A stretch of 38,917 nt of DNA from Morganella morganii (GCF_003996855.1 NZ_NRQY01000001.1:1400227-1439143); one strand, 5' to 3'. Shown: positions 26,114 to 36,428, counted from the stretch's first letter. The notes: generated from the sequence alone by a model not told the origin. Translations and numbers: made by a program.

Positions 26114-28732
26114 TCAGTTCTCATCCAGTGCTTTGGTGATTTTCTCGAACAGATCACCGGAAAGATTTTCCAGTCCTTTCAGGCGCAGCAGCGCATCACG
26201 CATTTTGCTCTGACGGTTGTCGTCATACCGTTTCAGGCGGATAAGCGGCTCAATCAGACGTGAAGCGACCTGCGGGTTACGGCTGTTCAGATCACAAAGG
26301 ATCTCCGCCAGGAACGCATACCCTTTACCGAACTTATCATGGAACGCTTTCGGGTTATTCATCACAAACGCACCGACCAGTGAGCGCACCCGGTTCGGGT
26401 TCGCCATGGTAAAGGAACGGTGGCTGAGCAGTGATTTCACATTATCCAGCACATCCGCATCCGGACGCGTTGCCTGAAGAATGAACCACTTATCCATCAC
26501 CAGACCATCCTGATGCCATTTGTTGTCATAATCCGCCAGCAGTTTATCACGGCACGGCAGAGCGGCTTTTACCGCCGCCGTCAGTGCTGCCAGGGAGTCC
26601 GTCATATTATCAGCCTGCACATACTGTTGTGACACGCGCTTGTCGGCCTGCGCGGTGTCCTCATCCAGTGCCAGATAGCCCAGGCAGACATTACGCAGAT
26701 CGCGTTTTGCAATATCCGCATGATCGATTTTGTATGCCCCGGTTTTCATGCTGACATACACCGCATACAGTTCGTCAGCCAGTTCACGGGCAAATGTGCC
26801 TGCGATAAAGGTCATCACTGCATTGACTGCATCCGGGTCCGCGACCGGGAACCATTCCGCAACCTCCGTTTCTGACGGCAGTGTCAGAATCTGAGCCGCC
26901 ATCGCCGGATCAATCTGTTCATCAAGCAGCACAGCACGGAAAGCATCCGTTACCCCTTCCGGTAACTGTAAGTCCTCACCAGCCTGATAACGGCGGATGT
27001 TTTCCTTTATATGCAACGCCAGCAGAGACTGTGCGGCATCCCAGCGGGAAAATTCATTGCGGGCGTGCTGCATCAGGAACGCCAGTTGTGCATCCGTATA
27101 CGGATAATCCACTTTCACCGGGGCGGAGAACTCGCGGAACAGCGACGGCACCGGCTTCTCGCCGACATCATCAAAGGTGAAGGTTTGTTCATCACGGGTA
27201 ATATTCAGTACAGAATGAACCGGCTCCCCTTCATGGCGCAGCGGGATCACATCACCGTTACTGCCGTACAGTTCAATATCAAACGGAATGTGCAGTGGTT
27301 GTTTGTCCTGCTGATCCGGTGTCGGCGGGGTCATCTGGGTCACATGCAGCTGATACTGTTTTTTATCCGCATCATAACTGTCGCGTACAGTCACCAGTGG
27401 CGTGCCGGACTGACTGTACCAGCGACGGAACAGTGTAAGATCGACATTTGAGGCATCTTCCATCGCCTGCACAAAATCATCACAGGTCGCGGCGCTGCCG
27501 TCATGACGGTGAACATAAAGCTGCATCCCCGCCCGGAACTGCTCTTCGCCGAGCAGGGTGTGGATCATGCGGATCACTTCAGAACCCTTCTCATACACAG
27601 TCAGTGTATAGAAGTTATTCATTTCAATGACTTTATCCGGACGTATCGGGTGCGCCATCGGACCGGCGTCCTCGGCAAACTGAGCCGCACGCATGACACG
27701 GACATTATTGATCCGGTTAACCGGACGCGAACCGAGATCAGAGCTGAACTCCTGATCACGGAAGACCGTCAGCCCCTCTTTCAGGCTGAGCTGGAACCAG
27801 TCACGGCAGGTGATACGGTTACCGGTCCAGTTATGGAAATATTCATGGCCGATAACAGATTCAATCCCGAGATAGTCTTTGTCTGTCGCCGTTTCATTCT
27901 TCGCCAGCACATATTTGGAGTTAAAGACATTCAGCCCTTTGTTTTCCATTGCGCCCATATTAAAGAAATCAACGGCCACAATCATATAGATATCAAGGTC
28001 ATACTCGAAACCAAAGCGCTCCTCATCCCATTTCATGGCATTTTTCAGAGAGGTCATCGCCCAGCCGGTGCGGTCGAGGTTGCCTTTGTCGACAAACAGC
28101 TCCAGCGCCACATCACGGCCGCTGCGGGTAGTAAAGGTGTCGCGCAGCACGTCAAAATCACCGGCCACCAGTGCGAACAGATAACTTGGTTTCGGGAACG
28201 GATCTTCCCATTTTACCCAGTGTTTATCCCCGGATTCCCCGGCATCAATCCGGTTACCGTTGGATAACAGATACGGATAACGGGCTTTATCCGCCGTGAT
28301 ACGGGTGGTGTAACGTGCCAGCACATCCGGGCGGTCAAGGTAATACGTGATATGACGGAAGCCTTCCGCCTCACACTGTGTGCAGAGTGCATCTCCGGAC
28401 ACATACAGCCCTTCAAGGGCGGTATTTTCCGCCGGGCTGATTTCATTAATAATTTGCAGAGTAAATTGTTCAGGCACATTCTGAATACGCAGTGAACCGG
28501 ACTCTTCGCGGTAATCTGGCCAGATGTTGCCGTCAATGGTCAGCTGCTTCAGAGTCAGCCCCTCACCGGCAAGAACCAGCTCTGAGGCACTGTCATTCAG
28601 GCGCTTCACCTGACTGACGGCAGTCACCACTGTCGTCTGCGGGTCGAGTGCAAAATCGAGATCAATATGGGTAATGGTATAGTCAGGGGCCTGATAGTCC
28701 TGACGATACTTCGCCTGCCGCTGTTGTGTCAT
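26114..28732 (-). CDS. pepN: Aminopeptidase N
   Basis: 872-residue M1-family zinc aminopeptidase, close to the 870 of E. coli. It removes N-terminal residues from peptides and is the main broad-specificity aminopeptidase of the enterobacterial cytoplasm. The exopeptidase motif GAMEN is at residues 260-264, and the zinc motif HEYFH at 296-300 with the third ligand E319 (LKEGLTVFRDQEF); E297 is the catalytic base. No signal peptide is seen. The gene is divergent from pncB and ends in a hairpin followed by an unusual repeat element. Confidence 0.98.
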   Translation of the reverse strand: MTQQRQAKYRQDYQAPDYTITHIDLDFALDPQTTVVTAVSQVKRLNDSASELVLAGEGLTLKQLTIDGNIWPDYREESGSLRIQNVPEQFTLQIINEISPAENTALEGLYVSGDALCTQCEAEGFRHITYYLDRPDVLARYTTRITADKARYPYLLSNGNRIDAGESGDKHWVKWEDPFPKPSYLFALVAGDFDVLRDTFTTRSGRDVALELFVDKGNLDRTGWAMTSLKNAMKWDEERFGFEYDLDIYMIVAVDFFNMGAMENKGLNVFNSKYVLAKNETATDKDYLGIESVIGHEYFHNWTGNRITCRDWFQLSLKEGLTVFRDQEFSSDLGSRPVNRINNVRVMRAAQFAEDAGPMAHPIRPDKVIEMNNFYTLTVYEKGSEVIRMIHTLLGEEQFRAGMQLYVHRHDGSAATCDDFVQAMEDASNVDLTLFRRWYSQSGTPLVTVRDSYDADKKQYQLHVTQMTPPTPDQQDKQPLHIPFDIELYGSNGDVIPLRHEGEPVHSVLNITRDEQTFTFDDVGEKPVPSLFREFSAPVKVDYPYTDAQLAFLMQHARNEFSRWDAAQSLLALHIKENIRRYQAGEDLQLPEGVTDAFRAVLLDEQIDPAMAAQILTLPSETEVAEWFPVADPDAVNAVMTFIAGTFARELADELYAVYVSMKTGAYKIDHADIAKRDLRNVCLGYLALDEDTAQADKRVSQQYVQADNMTDSLAALTAAVKAALPCRDKLLADYDNKWHQDGLVMDKWFILQATRPDADVLDNVKSLLSHRSFTMANPNRVRSLVGAFVMNNPKAFHDKFGKGYAFLAEILCDLNSRNPQVASRLIEPLIRLKRYDDNRQSKMRDALLRLKGLENLSGDLFEKITKALDEN

Positions 28733-28935
28733 GGTTTTCTCTTCACTGTTTTATTAAATGATTACAATTACGCTGTACTTAGGCTCTCATAATTCAGGCG
28801 CTGTGGTAAACGAAATTTTAGCAGTTTGTGATACGCCCTGATTTCCTCACGGTGCGATACCGTGTCAAATGTGAATAAAATGTTAACAAATAATGTGATC
28901 ACCCGCTGAACATCGCGCACAGGGGAAATAACGTG

Positions 28936-28958
28936 TTACTATACGCAGATAATAGTAA
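28936..28958. promoter_or_regulatory. Inverted repeat upstream of pncB, candidate operator
   Basis: Perfect 7-bp arms TTACTAT and ATAGTAA are separated by 9 bp, 49 bp before the chosen pncB start, next to -10-like sequences (GATAAT 28948-28953, TATAAC 28961-28966). The arm spacing suits a dimeric repressor. It does not match the NadR consensus TGTTTA-N6-TAAACA, of which only a TGTTTA half is seen at 28968-28973. Confidence 0.45.
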
Positions 28959-29006
28959 GCTATAACCTGTTTAGGTTGATTGCTCCGTGAGGATGCTGAA
29001 AGCGCC

Positions 29007-30221
29007 ATGAATTCAGAAGCAACCCCGATTATCACATCACTGCTGGATACCGATGCGTATAAGCTGCACATGCAGCAGGCAGTGTTCCATCATTACCGCT
29101 CAATTCCGGTGGTCGCGGAATTCCGCTGCCGGAGCAACAAACGGCTGGGGCAGTACGCAGATGAACTGCGCCGCCGGGTGGCAATGATGGCAGAGCTGTC
29201 AGTCAGTGATGACGAATACAACTATCTGGCCCGCCTGCCGTTCTTTTCGGCGGATTACCTCGCCTGGTTCCGCCGGTTCCGCTTTGATCCGTCACAGGTG
29301 AATATCCGCTGTGACAGCAACGGTCAGCTGGCCATCCGTATCAGCGGCCCGTGGGTGGAAGTTATCCTGTGGGAAGTCCCGCTGCTGGCGCTGATCAGTG
29401 AACTCGTCCACCACCATGAATCCCCGCAGGTCACGCCGGAAGATGCCGTTATCCGCCTGCGTGAACTGGTGGCACGTTTTTATCAGGATGCAGAGCAGGC
29501 AGGGCTGGATCTCAGCCGCTTTAAACTGATGGATTTCGGTACCCGCCGCCGTTTCTCTTTTGATGTTCAGAAAGCGATTGTCACGGAACTGAAACAGCAT
29601 TTCCCGTATCTGGTCGGCACCAGTAATTACCTGCTGGCAGAAAAACTCGATCTGGAGCCGGTCGGCACCCAGGCACACGAATGGTTCCAGGCACATCAGC
29701 AGATCAGTGCGGAACTGGCCAACAGCCAGCGCGCCGCCCTCCAGACCTGGCTTGATGAATATCCGGATCAGCTCGGTGTTGCGCTGACAGACTGCATCAC
29801 CATGGATGCCTTCCTGCGCGATTTCGATGCCCCGTTTGCCCGCGCCTATCAGGGCCTGCGTCACGATTCCGGGGACCCGGTGGAATGGGGCGAAAAAGCC
29901 ATTGCTCACTATGAAAAGCTGGGTATCGACCCGATGAGCAAAACCCTGGTCTTTTCAGACAACCTGGATTTCCGCAAAGCCCTCGCGCTTTATGCGCATT
30001 TCTGTGACCGGATAAACCTGGTGTTCGGTATCGGCACCCGCCTGACCTGCAATATCCCGGATGTCGAGCCGCTTAATATTGTTATCAAGCTGGTGGAATG
30101 CAACGGGAAACCGGTCGCCAAGCTCTCTGACAGTCCCGGTAAAACCATCTGTGAAGATGATGAGTTTGTCGACAAACTGCGCCGCGCTTTTGATATTCCC
30201 CACGTTCAGCGCGCCTGCTGA
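29007..30221 (+). CDS. pncB: Nicotinate phosphoribosyltransferase
   Basis: 404-residue enzyme of NAD salvage that makes nicotinate mononucleotide from nicotinate and PRPP, driven by ATP through a phosphohistidine. Conserved blocks: [16 protein letters not shown] at the N-terminus, [21 protein letters not shown] segment (here [14 protein letters not shown]) holding the histidine phosphorylated in the Salmonella enzyme, [18 protein letters not shown], and [11 protein letters not shown]. The start at 29007 matches the family N-terminus; a TTG at 28980 is possible because the Shine-Dalgarno site (GAGG) lies closer to neither. Divergent from pepN. Confidence 0.95.
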   Translation: MNSEATPIITSLLDTDAYKLHMQQAVFHHYRSIPVVAEFRCRSNKRLGQYADELRRRVAMMAELSVSDDEYNYLARLPFFSADYLAWFRRFRFDPSQVNIRCDSNGQLAIRISGPWVEVILWEVPLLALISELVHHHESPQVTPEDAVIRLRELVARFYQDAEQAGLDLSRFKLMDFGTRRRFSFDVQKAIVTELKQHFPYLVGTSNYLLAEKLDLEPVGTQAHEWFQAHQQISAELANSQRAALQTWLDEYPDQLGVALTDCITMDAFLRDFDAPFARAYQGLRHDSGDPVEWGEKAIAHYEKLGIDPMSKTLVFSDNLDFRKALALYAHFCDRINLVFGIGTRLTCNIPDVEPLNIVIKLVECNGKPVAKLSDSPGKTICEDDEFVDKLRRAFDIPHVQRAC

Positions 30222-30250
30222 TCCTCTCTTTTATACAGTTACCCCCGGAG

Positions 30251-30284
30251 AACAGAAAAAGACGGTTATTTTTTCTGTTTTTCG
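30251..30284 (+). terminator. pncB terminator
   Basis: A 10-bp stem AACAGAAAAA/TTTTTCTGTT (30251-30260 with 30270-30279), 9-nt loop, followed by TTTC. AT-rich but well placed, 29 bp after the pncB stop. Confidence 0.65.
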
Positions 30285-30446
30285 GGCTGTTGACCCCCAA
30301 TTTCTGCTTGTTTCCTGACAGTGAGCAAGTAACATAGTGAGATTGTCCGTTTATCGGCAACTGATGACTATTCTGTTACTCACATCTCAGAGGATGGCGG
30401 GTAACGCGTGTAACAGACCTATATATAAGAAGAGAGAGTTTCAACT

Positions 30447-31847
30447 ATGAGCATAGCGCCTGTGGTCGATGTACTGCAAGGCCGTGTACCTGTTGACAGC
30501 GAAGTCACAGTACAGGGTTGGGTCCGTACAAGGAGAGATTCAAAAGCCGGGATCTCATTCCTCGCCGTCTACGACGGTTCCTGCTTTAATCCGGTACAGG
30601 CCGTCATCGAAAATAATTTACCTAATTATAATGATGAAGTGCTTCATTTAACGACGGGCTGTTCTGTCGAAGTTACCGGGAAAGTGGTTGCTTCCCCGGG
30701 TCAGGGACAAAGTTTTGAAATCCATGCCACACAGGTTCGTGTTGTCGGTATGGTTGATGATCCTGATACCTATCCGATGGCGGCAAAACGCCACTCTGTC
30801 GAGTATCTGCGTGAAGTGGCGCACCTGCGTCCGCGTACTAACCTGATTGGTGCGGTAGCCCGTGTCCGTCATACCTTATCCCAGGCATTACACCGTTTCT
30901 TCGACGAGCAGGGTTTCTTCTGGGTATCCACCCCGCTTATCACCACCTCTGATACTGAAGGTGCCGGTGAAATGTTCCGTGTCTCCACGCTGGATTTCCA
31001 CAACCTGCCGCGCAACGACAAAGGCGAAGTGGATTTCAGCGAAGACTTTTTCGGCCAGGAAGCGTTCCTGACCGTATCCGGTCAGCTGAACGGTGAAGCG
31101 TATGCCTCTGCGCTGAGCAAAATCTATACCTTCGGCCCGACATTCCGTGCGGAAAACTCCAACACCAGCCGCCACCTGGCGGAATTCTGGATGGTCGAGC
31201 CGGAAGTGGCTTTTGCCAATCTGGATGATGTCGCCGGTCTGGCCGAAGCCATGCTGAAATATGTCTTCAAAGCAATTCTGGAAGAACGCCGCGACGATCT
31301 CGAATTCTTTGCTGAGCGTATTAATAAAGAAGCAATCGAACGCCTGGAGCGTTTTGTCACCTCCGATTTCGCACAGGTTGATTACACCGACGCGATCAAA
31401 ATTCTGGAAAACTGCGGCAAAACCTTCGAAAACGATGTGTACTGGGGCGTGGATATGTCCTCTGAGCACGAGCGTTACCTGGCAGAAGAGCACTTCAAAG
31501 CGCCGGTCGTCGTTAAAAACTACCCGAAAGCCATCAAAGCTTTCTATATGCGCGAAAACGAAGATGGCAAAACCGTGGCCGCGATGGACGTGCTGGCACC
31601 GGGTATCGGCGAAATCATCGGGGGTTCTCAGCGTGAAGAGCGTCTGGACAGACTCGATGCCCGCTTTGATGAACTGGGTATGAACAAAGAAGATTACTGG
31701 TGGTACCGTGATCTGCGCCGCTATGGCACCGTGCCGCATGCCGGTTTTGGTCTGGGTTTTGAGCGTCTGGTCTCATATGTGACGGGTGTCTCAAATATCC
31801 GTGAAACCATCCCGTTCCCGCGCACCCCGCGCAGCGCCACATTCTGA
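30447..31847 (+). CDS. asnS: Asparaginyl-tRNA synthetase
   Basis: 466-residue class IIb aminoacyl-tRNA synthetase, the same length as E. coli AsnRS. An N-terminal OB-fold anticodon-binding domain (about 1-105, [16 protein letters not shown]) precedes the class II catalytic core: motif 1 region around [14 protein letters not shown], motif 2 [20 protein letters not shown], and motif 3 [15 protein letters not shown] near the C-terminus. It charges tRNA-Asn with asparagine. A GAGAGAG site lies about 8 nt before the ATG. The 225-bp gap before it holds the pncB terminator and presumably the asnS promoter, which I could not fix. Confidence 0.98.
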   Translation: MSIAPVVDVLQGRVPVDSEVTVQGWVRTRRDSKAGISFLAVYDGSCFNPVQAVIENNLPNYNDEVLHLTTGCSVEVTGKVVASPGQGQSFEIHATQVRVVGMVDDPDTYPMAAKRHSVEYLREVAHLRPRTNLIGAVARVRHTLSQALHRFFDEQGFFWVSTPLITTSDTEGAGEMFRVSTLDFHNLPRNDKGEVDFSEDFFGQEAFLTVSGQLNGEAYASALSKIYTFGPTFRAENSNTSRHLAEFWMVEPEVAFANLDDVAGLAEAMLKYVFKAILEERRDDLEFFAERINKEAIERLERFVTSDFAQVDYTDAIKILENCGKTFENDVYWGVDMSSEHERYLAEEHFKAPVVVKNYPKAIKAFYMRENEDGKTVAAMDVLAPGIGEIIGGSQREERLDRLDARFDELGMNKEDYWWYRDLRRYGTVPHAGFGLGFERLVSYVTGVSNIRETIPFPRTPRSATF

Positions 31848-31870
31848 TTTCCATCAAAAATATTGAATGT

Positions 31871-31900
31871 AAAAAGCCGGCCTTCAGGTCGGCTTTTTTT
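31871..31900 (+). terminator. asnS terminator
   Basis: Stem AAAAAGCCGGCC/GGTCGGCTTTTT with one G-T pair (31871-31882 with 31887-31898), loop TTCA, then more T. Strong intrinsic terminator 24 bp after the stop. Confidence 0.92.
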
Positions 31901-31938
31901 ATGTCTGACGATCTGACTGTTCAAAAAGTTCCCTATTA

Positions 31939-31999
31939 TTTACATTTTGAAACATTTATTTGCCATTTGTTACAGATTCTTCGTTTTTGTAGCACTTTC
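31939..31999 (+). promoter_or_regulatory. Tandem OmpR sites upstream of ompF
   Basis: Three nearly contiguous 20-bp segments resemble the F1, F2 and F3 OmpR sites of E. coli ompF: TTTACATTTTGAAACATTTA (31939-31958), TTTGCCATTTGTTACAGATT (31959-31978) and one ending TTTTGTAGCACTTTC (31980-31999). The third is almost identical to E. coli F3. The promoter -10 should be the AT-rich TAAAAT at 32008-32013. EnvZ/OmpR osmotic control of the porin is predicted. Confidence 0.75.
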
Positions 32000-32064
32000 A
32001 GGGTAGATAAAATATTTTACCAATGGAACACTGGTCGCCGACACAGACGACACTAAACTCTCAT

Positions 32065-32095
32065 AAATAGTTCCAAATTTTTTTCAGAACTATTT
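32065..32095 (+). other. Hairpin in ompF 5' leader
   Basis: A perfect 9-bp stem AAATAGTTC/GAACTATTT with a 13-nt loop lies in the mRNA leader, 45 nt before the start. The leader also keeps the GGCAGTGGCAGGTGTC and GAGGGTAATAA blocks of E. coli ompF, the part targeted by MicF RNA there. Confidence 0.6.
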
Positions 32096-32140
32096 CTGGC
32101 AGTGGCAGGTGTCCGAATAACACCAATGAGGGTAATAATA

Positions 32141-33256
32141 ATGAAACGCAATATTCTTGCAGTGGTTATCCCGGCTCTGTTAGTTGCTGGTGCAGCAAAC
32201 GCAGCTGAAATCTACAACAAAGACGGCAACAAAGTAGATCTGTACGGTAAAGTTGACGTTCGTCACATGTTCGCTAAATCACACGACAACGGCGACAAAG
32301 AAGATGGCGACGATTCACGCGTTCGTTTCGGCATCAAAGGTGAAACTCAGATCACTGACCAACTGACCGGTTTCGGTCGTTTCGAAAACGAAATCAAAAC
32401 CAACAACGTTGAAGGCGACAACCCTAATAAAGTTCGTTTAGCTTATGCTGGTTTCAAATTTGCTGACTTCGGTTCAATGGACTACGGCCGTAACTACGGT
32501 GTGGTATATGACACCGCAGCATGGACCGACGTTCTGCCACTGTTCGGTGGCGACACCATGGCTCAGACCGATATCTACATGACTGGTCGTGCAGCTAACC
32601 TGCTGACCTATCGTAACACTGATATGTTCGGTTACGTTGATGGCCTGAACTTCGCTCTGCAGTATCAGGGTGCTAACGACGAAAACTCAATTTCTGGTCG
32701 TAAAGGCGTTAAAGCCAATGGCGACGGTTACGGTTTCTCTACCTCTTATGACCTGGGCTGGGGCGTGACTCTGGGTGCTGGTTACTCTAACTCTGCACGT
32801 ACTGTTGCTCAGCAGAATGGTCTGGGCGGTGCTGATGGTAAACGTGCAGAAGCATGGGATGTTGGTGCTAAATACGACGCTAACAACCTGTACCTGGCAG
32901 CTCTGTACGGTGAAACCCGTAACATGACTAAGTACGGTAAAAACAGCATCACTGATACTGACAACATTGCTAACAAAACTCAGAACTTTGAATTAGTCGC
33001 ACAGTACCAGTTCGACTTCGGCCTGCGTCCATCCATCGCTTACCTGCAATCTAAAGGTAAAGACCTGAACAATGGTACTAAAGGCAGCGAAGACTTGGTT
33101 AAATACATTGACCTGGGTGCTTACTACTACTTCAACAAAAACATGTCTGCAGTCATTGATTATAAAATCAACCTGCTGGATAACGACGACTTCACTCGTA
33201 GCAACAAAATCAACACCGGTGATGTTGTTGGTTTAGGTCTGACCTACCAGTTCTAA
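32141..33256 (+). CDS. ompF: OmpF-type general porin
   Basis: 371-residue trimeric porin precursor. A 21-residue signal peptide ([10 protein letters not shown]..., cleavage after ANA) is followed by [18 protein letters not shown], the classical start of mature OmpF/OmpC porins. The constriction loop 3 region appears as [11 protein letters not shown], and the chain ends GLGLTYQF with the terminal Phe needed for BAM assembly. I call it ompF because it sits between asnS and aspC, has tandem OmpR sites and an ompF-like leader; by protein sequence alone ompF, ompC and phoE types are hard to separate. Strong codon bias suggests high expression. An upstream in-frame ATG (32102) is rejected in favour of GAGGG before 32141. 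Confidence 0.9.
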   Translation: MKRNILAVVIPALLVAGAANAAEIYNKDGNKVDLYGKVDVRHMFAKSHDNGDKEDGDDSRVRFGIKGETQITDQLTGFGRFENEIKTNNVEGDNPNKVRLAYAGFKFADFGSMDYGRNYGVVYDTAAWTDVLPLFGGDTMAQTDIYMTGRAANLLTYRNTDMFGYVDGLNFALQYQGANDENSISGRKGVKANGDGYGFSTSYDLGWGVTLGAGYSNSARTVAQQNGLGGADGKRAEAWDVGAKYDANNLYLAALYGETRNMTKYGKNSITDTDNIANKTQNFELVAQYQFDFGLRPSIAYLQSKGKDLNNGTKGSEDLVKYIDLGAYYYFNKNMSAVIDYKINLLDNDDFTRSNKINTGDVVGLGLTYQF

Positions 33257-33276
33257 TTTAGCCTTAACGCTAAATT
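33255..33276 (+). other. Hairpin at the ompF stop codon
   Basis: An 8-bp stem AATTTAGC/GCTAAATT (33255-33262 with 33269-33276) starts within the stop codon and precedes the terminator by 7 bp. It may protect the mRNA 3' end. Confidence 0.5.
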
Positions 33277-33283
33277 TGAATAC

Positions 33284-33311
33284 AAAACCCACGGCTTGCC
33301 GTGGGTTTTTT
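33284..33311 (+). terminator. ompF terminator
   Basis: A perfect 11-bp stem AAAACCCACGG/CCGTGGGTTTT (33284-33294 with 33299-33309), loop CTTG, followed by further T. Confidence 0.93.
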
Positions 33312-33493
33312 GTTATCTGTTTAACGCGTTTTGTGATGCATTATCATGCAAATCTCAACAGGACGTCACCCACTTCACAAGATCTTCGTCTTTTTTCTGT
33401 AAACAGTTGGCAAATGATTTACAGGGAGTTAACCTGATAGCCTTGTGACTATCCTCTTATCCGCACTATCAGATACTATTGGGATCAACAACT

Positions 33494-34684
33494 ATGTTTG
33501 AGAATATTACTGCCGCGCCTGCCGACCCGATCTTAGGTCTGGCTGACAGCTTCCGTCAGGACCCCCGTGAAAACAAAATCAATTTAGGTATTGGTGTTTA
33601 CAAAGATGAAACCGGTAAAACCCCGGTTCTGAGCTGTGTTAAAAAAGCGGAAAAGTATCTGCTGGATAATGAAACCACGAAAAACTACTTACCTATCACC
33701 GGGATCCCTGAATTCGGTATGGTGACTCAGGCACTGCTGTTTGGTGATAACAGCGACATCATCACTGCCAAACGCGCCCGTACTGCACAGGCTCCGGGCG
33801 GTACTGGTGCGCTGCGTATTGCCGCTGATTTTATTGCCAGACAAACCAGCGCGAAACGTGTCTGGATCAGCAACCCGACCTGGCCTAACCATAACGGTAT
33901 CTTCGCCGGTGCCGGTCTGGAAATCTGCACTTACAATTACTATGACGCCGAAAATCATGCGCTTGATTTCGATGGTATGCTGAAAAGTCTGGAAGCGGCA
34001 CAGGCGGGTGATGTGATCCTGCTGCACGGCTGCTGCCACAACCCGACCGGTGTCGACCCGACGGCTGAACAATGGGCACAATTATCTGTTCTGGTAAAAG
34101 AAAAAGGTCTGCTGCCGGTCTTCGACTTTGCTTATCAGGGCTTTGCTGCCGGTCTGGATGAAGATGCTCAGGGGCTGCGTATTTTCGCAAAATCCCATCC
34201 TGAGATGCTGGTCGCCAGCTCTTATTCTAAAAACTTCGGCATGTACAACGAACGTGTCGGTGCCTGCACCCTGGTTGCGGCTGATCCGGATACCGCTGAT
34301 CGCGCGTTCAGCCAGATCAAAATTGTTATCCGTACCAACTACTCTAACCCGCCATCACACGGTGGTGCTGTTGTAACGACAGTATTGTCTGATCCGGAAC
34401 TGAAAGAAGAGTGGATCCAGGAACTGACCACCATGCGCGAGCGCATCAAGCGCATGCGTCAGCTCTTTGTGAACACCTTACAGGAAAAAGGTGCGAAGCA
34501 GGACTTCAGCTTTATTATCCGCCAGAACGGTATGTTCTCTTTCAGCGGCCTGACCAAAGAACAGGTTGCGCGCCTGCGTGATGAATATGCAGTATATGCC
34601 GTCAGCTCCGGTCGTATCAACGTTGCCGGTCTGACGCTGGAAAATATGGTTCCGCTGTGCGAAGCCATCGTCGCGGTGCTGTAA
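33494..34684 (+). CDS. aspC: Aspartate aminotransferase
   Basis: 396-residue class I PLP aminotransferase, the same length as E. coli AspC; it interconverts aspartate + 2-oxoglutarate and oxaloacetate + glutamate and also acts on aromatic amino acids. The PLP lysine is K246 in [16 protein letters not shown]. Other active-site blocks are [31 protein letters not shown] and the substrate-binding arginine region SGRINVAGL. The start at 33494 ([13 protein letters not shown]) matches E. coli; an upstream ATG-like extension is rejected. It has its own terminator, shared with gloC. Confidence 0.98.
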   Translation: MFENITAAPADPILGLADSFRQDPRENKINLGIGVYKDETGKTPVLSCVKKAEKYLLDNETTKNYLPITGIPEFGMVTQALLFGDNSDIITAKRARTAQAPGGTGALRIAADFIARQTSAKRVWISNPTWPNHNGIFAGAGLEICTYNYYDAENHALDFDGMLKSLEAAQAGDVILLHGCCHNPTGVDPTAEQWAQLSVLVKEKGLLPVFDFAYQGFAAGLDEDAQGLRIFAKSHPEMLVASSYSKNFGMYNERVGACTLVAADPDTADRAFSQIKIVIRTNYSNPPSHGGAVVTTVLSDPELKEEWIQELTTMRERIKRMRQLFVNTLQEKGAKQDFSFIIRQNGMFSFSGLTKEQVARLRDEYAVYAVSSGRINVAGLTLENMVPLCEAIVAVL

Positions 34685-34700
34685 TTTCATTTTTATCATA

Positions 34701-34731
34701 AAAAAATGCCTGACTATGTCAGGCATTTTTT
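34701..34731. terminator. Bidirectional terminator between aspC and gloC
   Basis: A perfect 14-bp stem AAAAAATGCCTGAC/GTCAGGCATTTTTT (34701-34714 with 34718-34731) with a 3-nt loop. Flanking A and T runs make it work on both strands. Confidence 0.93.
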
Positions 34732-34750
34732 ATTTCTGTAGTGATATCGG

Positions 34751-35398
34751 TTACCAAACCGGCTGCTCATCCTGTAAGAACGGATTTGTGCGGCGCTCTT
34801 CCCCGAGTGTGGACATCGGGCCGTGGCCGGGAATAAAGCGGTATTCATCGCCTAACGGCAGAATTTTGTCTTTAATCGAACTGATCAAATCCTGATGATT
34901 GCCGCGCGGGAAGTCACTGCGGCCGACGCCGCCCCTGAACAGCACATCCCCCATTGAAATCAGCTTGTCCTGCTTATCAACAAAGACCACGTGACCCGGC
35001 GTATGGCCCGGGCAATGCAGCACATCCAGTTCAATATTACCGACCGTGACTTTATCGCCTTCTTCCAGCCACTGATCCGGTGTAAATGCACGACATGGCT
35101 CCACACCAAACATCTGGCTCTGCTGAGTCAGACCGTCGATCCAGAATTCATCTTCCTTCTGCGGACCGACCACCGGTACATTAAAGTGTTCTGCCACATC
35201 AGCAGTGGCACCGACATGGTCAAAATGGCCGTGAGTCAGAAGTATTTTTTCCAGTTTCAGACCGCGTTGTTCAATTTCACGGATAAGACGCGGCGCTTCA
35301 CCGCCGGGATCAACAATAGCAGCGGCTTTTGTTTCATCGCACCAGATCAGGGTACAATTCTGCATAAAGCCGGTGACAGGAATAATATGATATTGCAT
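34751..35398 (-). CDS. gloC: Type II glyoxalase, metallo-beta-lactamase fold
   Basis: 215-residue hydrolase, the same length as E. coli GloC (YcbL), which hydrolyses S-lactoylglutathione in methylglyoxal detoxification. The metal motif THGHFDH provides H56, H58, D60 and H61; further ligands are expected in [26 protein letters not shown] and FIPGHGP. It is shorter than GloB and lacks the extra C-terminal substrate domain. GGAG lies 9 nt before the ATG. It follows mepK by 38 bp on the same strand and is probably co-transcribed. Confidence 0.94.
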   Translation of the reverse strand: MQYHIIPVTGFMQNCTLIWCDETKAAAIVDPGGEAPRLIREIEQRGLKLEKILLTHGHFDHVGATADVAEHFNVPVVGPQKEDEFWIDGLTQQSQMFGVEPCRAFTPDQWLEEGDKVTVGNIELDVLHCPGHTPGHVVFVDKQDKLISMGDVLFRGGVGRSDFPRGNHQDLISSIKDKILPLGDEYRFIPGHGPMSTLGEERRTNPFLQDEQPVW

Positions 35399-35436
35399 GA
35401 CACAAAACTCCGGTTAAAGCGGGTAATAACAAAAGA

Positions 35437-35985
35437 TTACCACGTTCTGACCGGTCCTGTATCCATATGAACAAAATTACTGGACGGATAATACCCCACA
35501 CCACCGGCCCGCATTTTCATGGCCGCTTTGCGAACCTGACTTAACTGGATGCCCGGAATACGGAAATCCATGGCCTGGCCGCGGGTATGGTAGCTTTTCT
35601 TCGCCACACCGGAGGTGGTTCTGCGCAGTTCATTATTGGTGACCAGTGAGCGGTAACCTGAAACCAGCTGGATGGGTTTATTAATATTCATCATCACCTG
35701 TAACAGATACATCTGGTCAAACAGGTGAGGGTCAATGGTTTTGACTTTATTACTGCGATGGTCACGGAACAACTTGTTCAGGCGGGCCAGTTCAGAGCGG
35801 TTATAACGTTTACCGTCAAAAAATTCTGCTTTCAAAACTTCACCGGTATTGAGGTTCTCAAAACGTAAAATCTTCGGCCGGGGTGTGGTCAGGGATGCAA
35901 ACGCGTGATTCGGTAATAAAGCCAGCCCCAGCGCCGCCGCACCAAATCCCAGCCATTTACGGCGGTCGTTATCAATTATATCCAT
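35437..35985 (-). CDS. mepK: Murein endopeptidase MepK
   Basis: 182-residue peptidase M15A-like (DUF882) protein, the same length as E. coli MepK (YcbK), a periplasmic endopeptidase that cleaves meso-DAP to meso-DAP (3-3) crosslinks. The N-terminus has a twin-arginine-type signal (DRRKWLGFGAAALGLALLP, cleavage after AFA at about residue 30). Zinc ligands H133, D140 and H173 are in SYHTRGQAMDF and NFVHMD. Its neighbour ldtD makes exactly the 3-3 crosslinks that MepK cuts, a meaningful pairing also found in E. coli. Confidence 0.94.
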   Translation of the reverse strand: MDIIDNDRRKWLGFGAAALGLALLPNHAFASLTTPRPKILRFENLNTGEVLKAEFFDGKRYNRSELARLNKLFRDHRSNKVKTIDPHLFDQMYLLQVMMNINKPIQLVSGYRSLVTNNELRRTTSGVAKKSYHTRGQAMDFRIPGIQLSQVRKAAMKMRAGGVGYYPSSNFVHMDTGPVRTW

Positions 35986-36395
35986 TGACGGTAATCACTC
36001 TTTATCTGATTAAATATAACATGGCCGAACAGCGATAATTGTGTTCACCGTTCAGACCCGCAGCGGATCGGTTTTGTCTATTTCTGTAAATTTTCGTCAG
36101 ATTATTTCAATATTAATGTCAATATGAAAAAACAGCGATAAACAAAACTGACCACCTATTTTTTACCGGCTCAAACCGCCGGAGTCAAATAAAAAAGCAT
36201 ATTTTTACTCAGAAAGTAAATCCGGCCGACATTTATGAACATCAGAGGTGTAAATCCGCCATGTCACACGCAGCAAGCCTTTGCCGGGGATGCCCTGTCA
36301 TCACATTCAATTAATTAATAGTGCGAGGGAATACAACGTATTGCGTTAAATTATTTAAACCAAATAATAATTAATTTTTAATTATATTCTTATAA
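35986..36395. other. Long AT-rich gap between mepK and ldtD
   Basis: About 410 bp without a supported gene. It must hold the mepK-gloC promoter, which I could not place. A more GC-rich patch at 36225-36310 stands out from the AT-rich surroundings; it contains a 27-codon frame starting at 36236 with no Shine-Dalgarno site, which I do not call a gene. Confidence 0.4.
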
Positions 36396-36396
36396 G

Positions 36397-36428
36397 AAAA
36401 AAACCGCTTATTTATAATAAACAAGCGG
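36397..36428 (-). terminator. ldtD terminator
   Basis: On the minus strand, an 11-bp stem opening CCGCTT and closing AAGCGG with one G-T pair and a 3-nt loop (36404-36428), followed by T7 (36397-36403). It is 10 bp after the ldtD stop. Confidence 0.88.

Noticed and set aside
27503..28267. 254-codon open frame antisense to pepN
   Set aside because: No Shine-Dalgarno site and no recognisable domain; pepN on the other strand is beyond doubt.
28968..28990. NadR operator before pncB
   Set aside because: Only the half-site TGTTTA is present; the second half TAAACA is missing at the required spacing.
30888..31739. Long open frame (283 codons) antisense to asnS
   Set aside because: It has no family features, lies wholly inside a highly conserved gene, and follows from the codon bias of asnS on the opposite strand.
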